Shown here: positions 6,918-9,593 of the stretch, one piece after another
Position numbering within the stretch: the stretch's first letter is position 1
Layout of the letters: each line of letters opens with the position of its first letter
Assembly: GCA_029266935.1 (NCBI GenBank)
Contig: JAQSVY010000077.1
Location: forward strand, 1-9,593
Reading direction: 5' to 3'
DNA from: Burkholderiales bacterium
GTDB taxonomy: Bacteria > Pseudomonadota > Gammaproteobacteria > Burkholderiales > SG8-39
Length of the DNA: 9,593 bases
Position numbers and translations under genes: made by a program
The notes under the pieces: model-generated
Seen by the model: the letters and a program-made list of their open reading frames with translations, nothing else
Told to the model about the DNA's origin: nothing
Databases searched by the model: none

Positions 6918-7373
6918 CTAGAGAACGAAGTCGTAGCGCAGGAAGCCGTTGAACTTCGCCACCTTGTCGTACAACGCGCGGGCGACCTTGTTGTCCTCCT
7001 GCGTGAGCCAGTAACAGCGCTCGGCCTGCGCCTCGCGGGCGACACGCGCAACCGCCTCGATGAGCGCGCGCGCGACGCCTCTACCCCGTGCTTCCGGCAA
7101 GACGAACAGATCCTGCAGGTAGCACACCTTCGGCACCCAGACGCTGGTGTGGAAGAGGTAGTGCGCGATGCCGACCAGCCTCCCCTCCATTCGCGCGGCG
7201 AGGCCGAAAACGCCCTCCTCGCCGATCAGGCGGCGCCACGCGTGGTCGTACTCCGCCGGCGTGACCTCGGCCCTGTAGAAGGCCTTGTATCCGCGCGCCA
7301 GGAGCCCCCATTCGCCTCGATCCCCGGGCGACAGGGGCCTGATCGCGAGATCCGCGTTCGGCGCTGCGCTCAC
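6918..7373 (-). CDS. GNAT family N-acetyltransferase
   Basis: Acetyl-CoA-dependent acyltransferase of the Gcn5-related fold; substrate unknown. It has 151 residues. The fold core is readable: an N-terminal strand (LAIRPLSPGDRGEW), the central strand before motif A (CYLQDLFVLPEARGRG, about 84-99), the acetyl-CoA loop R-G-R-G-V-A at 96-101 followed by the ALIEAV helix, and a motif B end (RALYDKVAKFNGFLRYDF). The run YLQDLFV then CYWLTQEDN...ARALYDKV is typical of small single-domain GNATs that act on small amines or amino acids, but this does not fix the substrate. The start is GTG at 7373, sharing GTGA with the stop of the GFA gene upstream, so the two are translationally coupled. All 151 residues look intact. 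Confidence 0.92.
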   Translation of the reverse strand: MSAAPNADLAIRPLSPGDRGEWGLLARGYKAFYRAEVTPAEYDHAWRRLIGEEGVFGLAARMEGRLVGIAHYLFHTSVWVPKVCYLQDLFVLPEARGRGVARALIEAVARVAREAQAERCYWLTQEDNKVARALYDKVAKFNGFLRYDFVL

Positions 7374-7774
7374 AGGTAGCTCGTGATCGCCGGCGCCTCA
7401 TGCCAGCGGTCGTGCCTCCCGTCCACATAGACGATCGGCGCCGCGGCCAGCTCCTGCGGCGTCGCGTTCTCGAGGCAGCCGAGGTTGACGCCATACACGC
7501 GGTGGACCGGGTCCGGCGCATTGCCGATGCCGAAGCAGCGCACGCCGCAATGCCTGCAGAAGTAGTGCTCGTTACGCTTCGTGTTGAACAGGTACTTCGT
7601 CAGCTCCGATTCCCCGCACAACAGCCGGAACTCCGCGGGCTTGACGATCGCCGGCCAGAAACGGTTTCGCGAGCAGATGGAGCAGTTGCAGCGGTACGTC
7701 GACCTGGTGAGATCGATGTCCGCCTCGAAGCGGACCGTGCCGCAATGGCAACTGCCGTGGTACGTCTTCGTCAT
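7370..7774 (-). CDS. GFA family zinc protein (glutathione-dependent formaldehyde-activating-like)
   Basis: It has 134 residues and the seven-cysteine signature of the GFA/CENP-V fold: C9-x-C11 (GSCHCGTVRF), C29-x-C31-x2-C34 (YRCNCSICSR) and C73-x2-C76 (YFCRHCG). In Gfa these bind a structural zinc and a catalytic zinc. Gfa itself was described as speeding the condensation of glutathione with formaldehyde. Most paralogues, probably including this one, have no tested substrate. Cys80 and Cys53 are extra. The ATG at 7774 has a weak GAAAG ribosome site. The next gene, a GNAT, starts within its stop. About 104 bp separate it from the DUF924 gene upstream, so it could have its own promoter, but none is obvious. 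Confidence 0.92.
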   Translation of the reverse strand: MTKTYHGSCHCGTVRFEADIDLTRSTYRCNCSICSRNRFWPAIVKPAEFRLLCGESELTKYLFNTKRNEHYFCRHCGVRCFGIGNAPDPVHRVYGVNLGCLENATPQELAAAPIVYVDGRHDRWHEAPAITSYL

Positions 7775-7878
7775 GCTTTCAGCACCCGGGTTTCACGACA
7801 TTGATGCACTTGCGCGCTATTGTTGCCTATCTCCGCGACCGCTCACATTGTGCGCATCCATTTGGCTGCGCCGCCGCA

Positions 7879-8568
7879 TCAGCTTTGAATCGGGCGTGTA
7901 TGAACAAGATCGCCACTCTCAAGATATGCAAGCTCCTCAGGTGTGGACTGCCGCCCAAGAACAGCATTCCGATGAGGATGCCGTCCAAAGCGGGCGATGA
8001 CGTTGCGATGCGCGCGAGCCTGCCCTGCAGAAAACTCGAGTATTTTGCGCAGACCCGTCGAAGCCTCCTCCACGAGACGCTCCGCGAGGCTAACCGCTCG
8101 ATCATGGTAGCGAAGAATTTCGGAATGGCTCAAAGGCAAGATGAAAAACGTCTTGTGCCACGGGGAATCAAGCGCGTCATAATTGCCCATAGAGAGTCCT
8201 TCGAGCGCGAGAGCCAGGGCTTTGGGATCCTGCGCGAAAGCCTGTGCGGTCCCTCTGAAAATGCTCCGCGAGAACTGGTCCAGCACGATGATGAGCGCAA
8301 GACGAGACCGAGGGTCATGCCCCCATGCTTCGAGCTCGCCGGCCGCCGCTCGTTTCAACAGAGGTATGAAACGCAGCGAGATTTCGGCGTCCGCACCGCC
8401 CCGAAACCACCATTCGACCTGTCGCGCGACCTGCGTTTCATCGGCAAGCCTCTCGGGTGGAAGATCTGCAGATTTGTATTGGTTGGCAGCGGCCGTCGCC
8501 GCCCGGTGTCCTTGAAACCCGCGTGGCGATAGAGCGTAAGCGCCGCGGCGTTTTCCGATGGCACCCAC
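7879..8568 (-). CDS. DUF924 family protein; start uncertain
   Basis: Function unknown (DUF924/PF06041, recognised by sequence pattern). The conserved core spans about residues 45-229 of this frame: VEWWFRGGADAE, LALIIVLDQFSRSIFRGTAQAFAQDP, FILPLSHSE, ARAHRNVIARFGRHPHRNAVLGR and STPEELAYL. The core and the C-terminus look complete, and from residue 42 the length (188) matches the family. The start is the problem. The only standard start upstream of the core is GTG at 8568, deep inside the GNAT gene (214-bp overlap in the -1 frame). Residues 1-30 are just the GNAT frame misread. Between that GTG and VEWWF there is no in-frame ATG, GTG or TTG. The true N-terminus therefore starts near 8450 at a non-standard codon, arises by frameshift from GNAT, or was lost in a fusion. 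Confidence 0.85.
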   Translation of the reverse strand: MGAIGKRRGAYALSPRGFQGHRAATAAANQYKSADLPPERLADETQVARQVEWWFRGGADAEISLRFIPLLKRAAAGELEAWGHDPRSRLALIIVLDQFSRSIFRGTAQAFAQDPKALALALEGLSMGNYDALDSPWHKTFFILPLSHSEILRYHDRAVSLAERLVEEASTGLRKILEFSAGQARAHRNVIARFGRHPHRNAVLGRQSTPEELAYLESGDLVHTRPIQS

Positions 8569-8933
8569 AACCGAAGACGTTTGAAGCCGCGCTCACGTGC
8601 CCAGGAAAACAGCGCCTGCAATAGAGCACGCCCTACGCCCTGCCGACGATGCGAGAGTGCAACCCAGGTCCCACCAACGCGTCCCGCGCCGCTGTCCTCA
8701 CGATCACGTAGCCCGTACGCTGAGCCACAGACAGTGTCGCCTTCGCAGGCAAGGAACATCACATGACGATTGGGTTCCGTGACAGATCGTGTAAGGTCCT
8801 CCCAATAAGACAACGGTCGTGCTTCAGCCTCCGCCGCCGTCTCGCCGAAGGAATCGGCGGAATCCTGGAGCGCACGCAGTCGCAGATCACGGTGAAGAGT
8901 GATCTCGTGCGGCTCCAATGTTCGAATCTTCAT
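8355..8933 (-). CDS. GNAT family N-acetyltransferase, C-terminal tail probably extended
   Basis: Acetyl-CoA-dependent N-acyltransferase; substrate unknown. It is 192 residues as read. Visible parts are an N-terminal strand (MKIRTLEPHE), FLACEGDTVCGSAYG, motif A with WVALSHRRQGVGRALL (R96-x-x-G99-x-G101), and a motif B end at LWVPSENAAALTLYRHAGF (about 122-140). The usual end of such a domain, after TGRRRPLPTN, is near residue 155. The remaining residues, notably from 165, are read from DNA that encodes the DUF924 core in another frame and look like random Arg/Ser-rich sequence. The native stop is therefore probably lost. The ATG at 8933 lacks a strong ribosome site. SnoaL lies 87 bp upstream. 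Confidence 0.88.
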   Translation of the reverse strand: MKIRTLEPHEITLHRDLRLRALQDSADSFGETAAEAEARPLSYWEDLTRSVTEPNRHVMFLACEGDTVCGSAYGLRDREDSGAGRVGGTWVALSHRRQGVGRALLQALFSWARERGFKRLRLWVPSENAAALTLYRHAGFKDTGRRRPLPTNTNLQIFHPRGLPMKRRSRDRSNGGFGAVRTPKSRCVSYLC

Positions 8934-8994
8934 CGCGCGCTACCGGCGTCGTCTCTGGCGAAAGCTTGACCGACGTATCGCCTCGTGCGCCATC

Positions 8995-9020
8995 GGTTCA
9001 GCGACCGCTGCGACTGAACC
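8995..9020. other. Inverted repeat directly after the SnoaL stop
   Basis: GGTTCAG and CTGAACC form a 7-bp stem around a 12-base loop, starting at the base after the SnoaL stop codon on the minus strand. Two more pairs are possible with a bulge. No T-run follows on either strand, so it is at best a Rho-dependent or processing hairpin. Confidence 0.35.
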
Positions 9021-9410
9021 TCATGCGGACTTATCAACGATCTTCCAGTACGAGTCTTTCCTAATGACCTTGCCGTCCCGGAATTCCCAGTGGTCGCAAC
9101 CACGTACTTGAATTCGGACTCCGTCGGGCGTCGTGCCGGTGAGTAGCCACTCGGACACGCCCATGTCGCCGCTGACCCAGTGCCGGTCGTCGCTGTAGTG
9201 GACGTCTGGGAGACCTTTGAGGCGTATCGCCAAGCCTTCTCGCACGGCCGCTTTGCCGGTGAAGCGTTTGCCCCAGGGATCCGGTCCCCGAGGCATGTCC
9301 AACGAGCAATCGTCGGCAAAGAACGCCATGATGGCGTCCAGATCGTGGGCGTTGAACGCTTCGGCGATCGCCTTCAATGTTGCGACGGAAACCGATTGCC
9401 GTTTTGCCAT
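9021..9410 (-). CDS. SnoaL-like / NTF2-fold protein
   Basis: It has 129 residues from the ATG at 9410 (MAKRQSVSV). That start has a GGAG ribosome site about nine bases upstream and beats the TTG at 9461, which would overlap the upstream gene. The pattern is that of the SnoaL/ketosteroid-isomerase-like cone fold: the opening helix AIAEAFNAHDLDAIMAFFADDC, then WGKRFTGKAAVREGL, and the final paired strands RGCDHWEFRDGKVIRKDSYWKI. Members include isomerases, cyclases and many small proteins with no known reaction, so no substrate is claimed. The presumed hydrolase gene upstream ends only 26 bp before the start, which suggests one transcript. A hairpin-forming repeat follows the stop directly. Confidence 0.88.
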   Translation of the reverse strand: MAKRQSVSVATLKAIAEAFNAHDLDAIMAFFADDCSLDMPRGPDPWGKRFTGKAAVREGLAIRLKGLPDVHYSDDRHWVSGDMGVSEWLLTGTTPDGVRIQVRGCDHWEFRDGKVIRKDSYWKIVDKSA

Positions 9411-9436
9411 GGCGGGTTGCTCCGTTGAGTGCCGGT

Positions 9437-9593
9437 TCACTGCCGCAACACGACCAGCCAAGTAACGACCTCCTCGATCGCGGCCGTCGGCACCGTGAAG
9501 TGGTCCGCGGTGACCGTCACGAATTTGCTTTTGGCGTGGGCTGGCGCCTTGTCGAAAATGTAATCCTTAGCCGGCGCGGTGCGATCGCCGCTG
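9437..9593 (-). CDS. C-terminal end of a probable alpha/beta hydrolase (partial)
   Basis: A minus-strand frame open to the right edge gives 51 residues and then TGA at 9439-9437. The end reads as an orderly protein terminus: DYIFDKAPAHAKSKF, then VTVTADHFTVP and a closing amphipathic helix (AAIEEVVTWLVVLRQ). A strand followed by a D/G-H-F motif and a final helix is the usual C-terminus of alpha/beta-hydrolase enzymes, where that His completes the catalytic triad. The codon bias (GC-rich third positions) agrees with a real gene. The SnoaL gene starts 26 bp later, so the two are likely co-transcribed. The family call rests on this short tail alone and could be wrong. Confidence 0.55.
   Translation of the reverse strand, partial: SGDRTAPAKDYIFDKAPAHAKSKFVTVTADHFTVPTAAIEEVVTWLVVLRQ

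Noticed and set aside
6824..6920. Minus-strand frame reading AEQLADNLRAIARR just before thpR, its stop overlapping the thpR ATG (TGATG)
   Set aside because: It looks protein-like, but after the GNAT stop it has no usable start except a GTG three codons before its own stop. At most it is a relic; the evidence is too thin to call.
7801..8532. 243-codon plus-strand frame
   Set aside because: Antisense to the DUF924 core, whose family motifs are unmistakable on the minus strand.
1..9593. RNA genes, CRISPR arrays, insertion sequences, phage or defence genes
   Set aside because: Read for on both strands; no tRNA/rRNA-like blocks, regular spaced repeats, transposase or integrase motifs, or terminal inverted repeats were seen.

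Overview
The window is about 9.6 kb of GC-rich DNA with dense, tightly packed genes. The closest recognisable relatives are proteobacterial: an OmpR/EnvZ pair that is nearly co-linear with the E. coli proteins, and a Can-type beta-carbonic anhydrase with the same residue numbering as E. coli Can. High GC, a PlsB-like acyltransferase ending in a YYANSIAHLL-type tail and several small soluble families suggest a betaproteobacterium, perhaps Burkholderiales-like or an uncultured relative. This placement is inference from protein resemblance, not a computed phylogeny.

Layout, plus strand first. At 1-761 is the 3' part of a glycerolipid acyltransferase. After 51 bp comes an 868-residue soluble diguanylate cyclase (813-3419) with PAS-GAF-PAS-GAF-PAS-GGDEF architecture, made by internal duplication. 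A small secreted charged protein (3397-3657, minus strand) overlaps its 3' end and is divergent from ompR. The 78-bp gap between them carries a TTTGT-A-ACAAA palindrome, a plausible OmpR-family site. Then ompR (3736-4470), envZ (4467-5768) and can (5755-6378) overlap one another successively and probably form one transcription unit for osmotic/envelope sensing plus CO2/bicarbonate interconversion.

From 6342 to the right edge all genes lie on the minus strand. In transcription order they are: the 3' end of a probable alpha/beta hydrolase (runs off the edge), a SnoaL/NTF2-like protein, a GNAT acetyltransferase, a DUF924 protein, a GFA-type zinc protein, a second GNAT, and the 2H phosphoesterase ThpR. 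ThpR converges on can with a 37-bp overlap. This looks like a cluster of accessory housekeeping and modification enzymes. DNA from about 7.78 kb onward is less GC-rich and less codon-biased than the left half.

No RNA genes, insertion sequences, CRISPR arrays or phage genes were seen, and no gap between genes exceeds about 110 bp. I did not find a convincing new multi-gene system. The best oddities are: the GNAT/DUF924 junction, where DUF924 has no usable start outside the upstream gene; a clean 36-residue loss in the second GAF repeat of the cyclase; short codon-atypical patches rich in AGA/AGG inside the left-half genes; and the small repeat-containing secreted protein facing ompR across a possible OmpR site.
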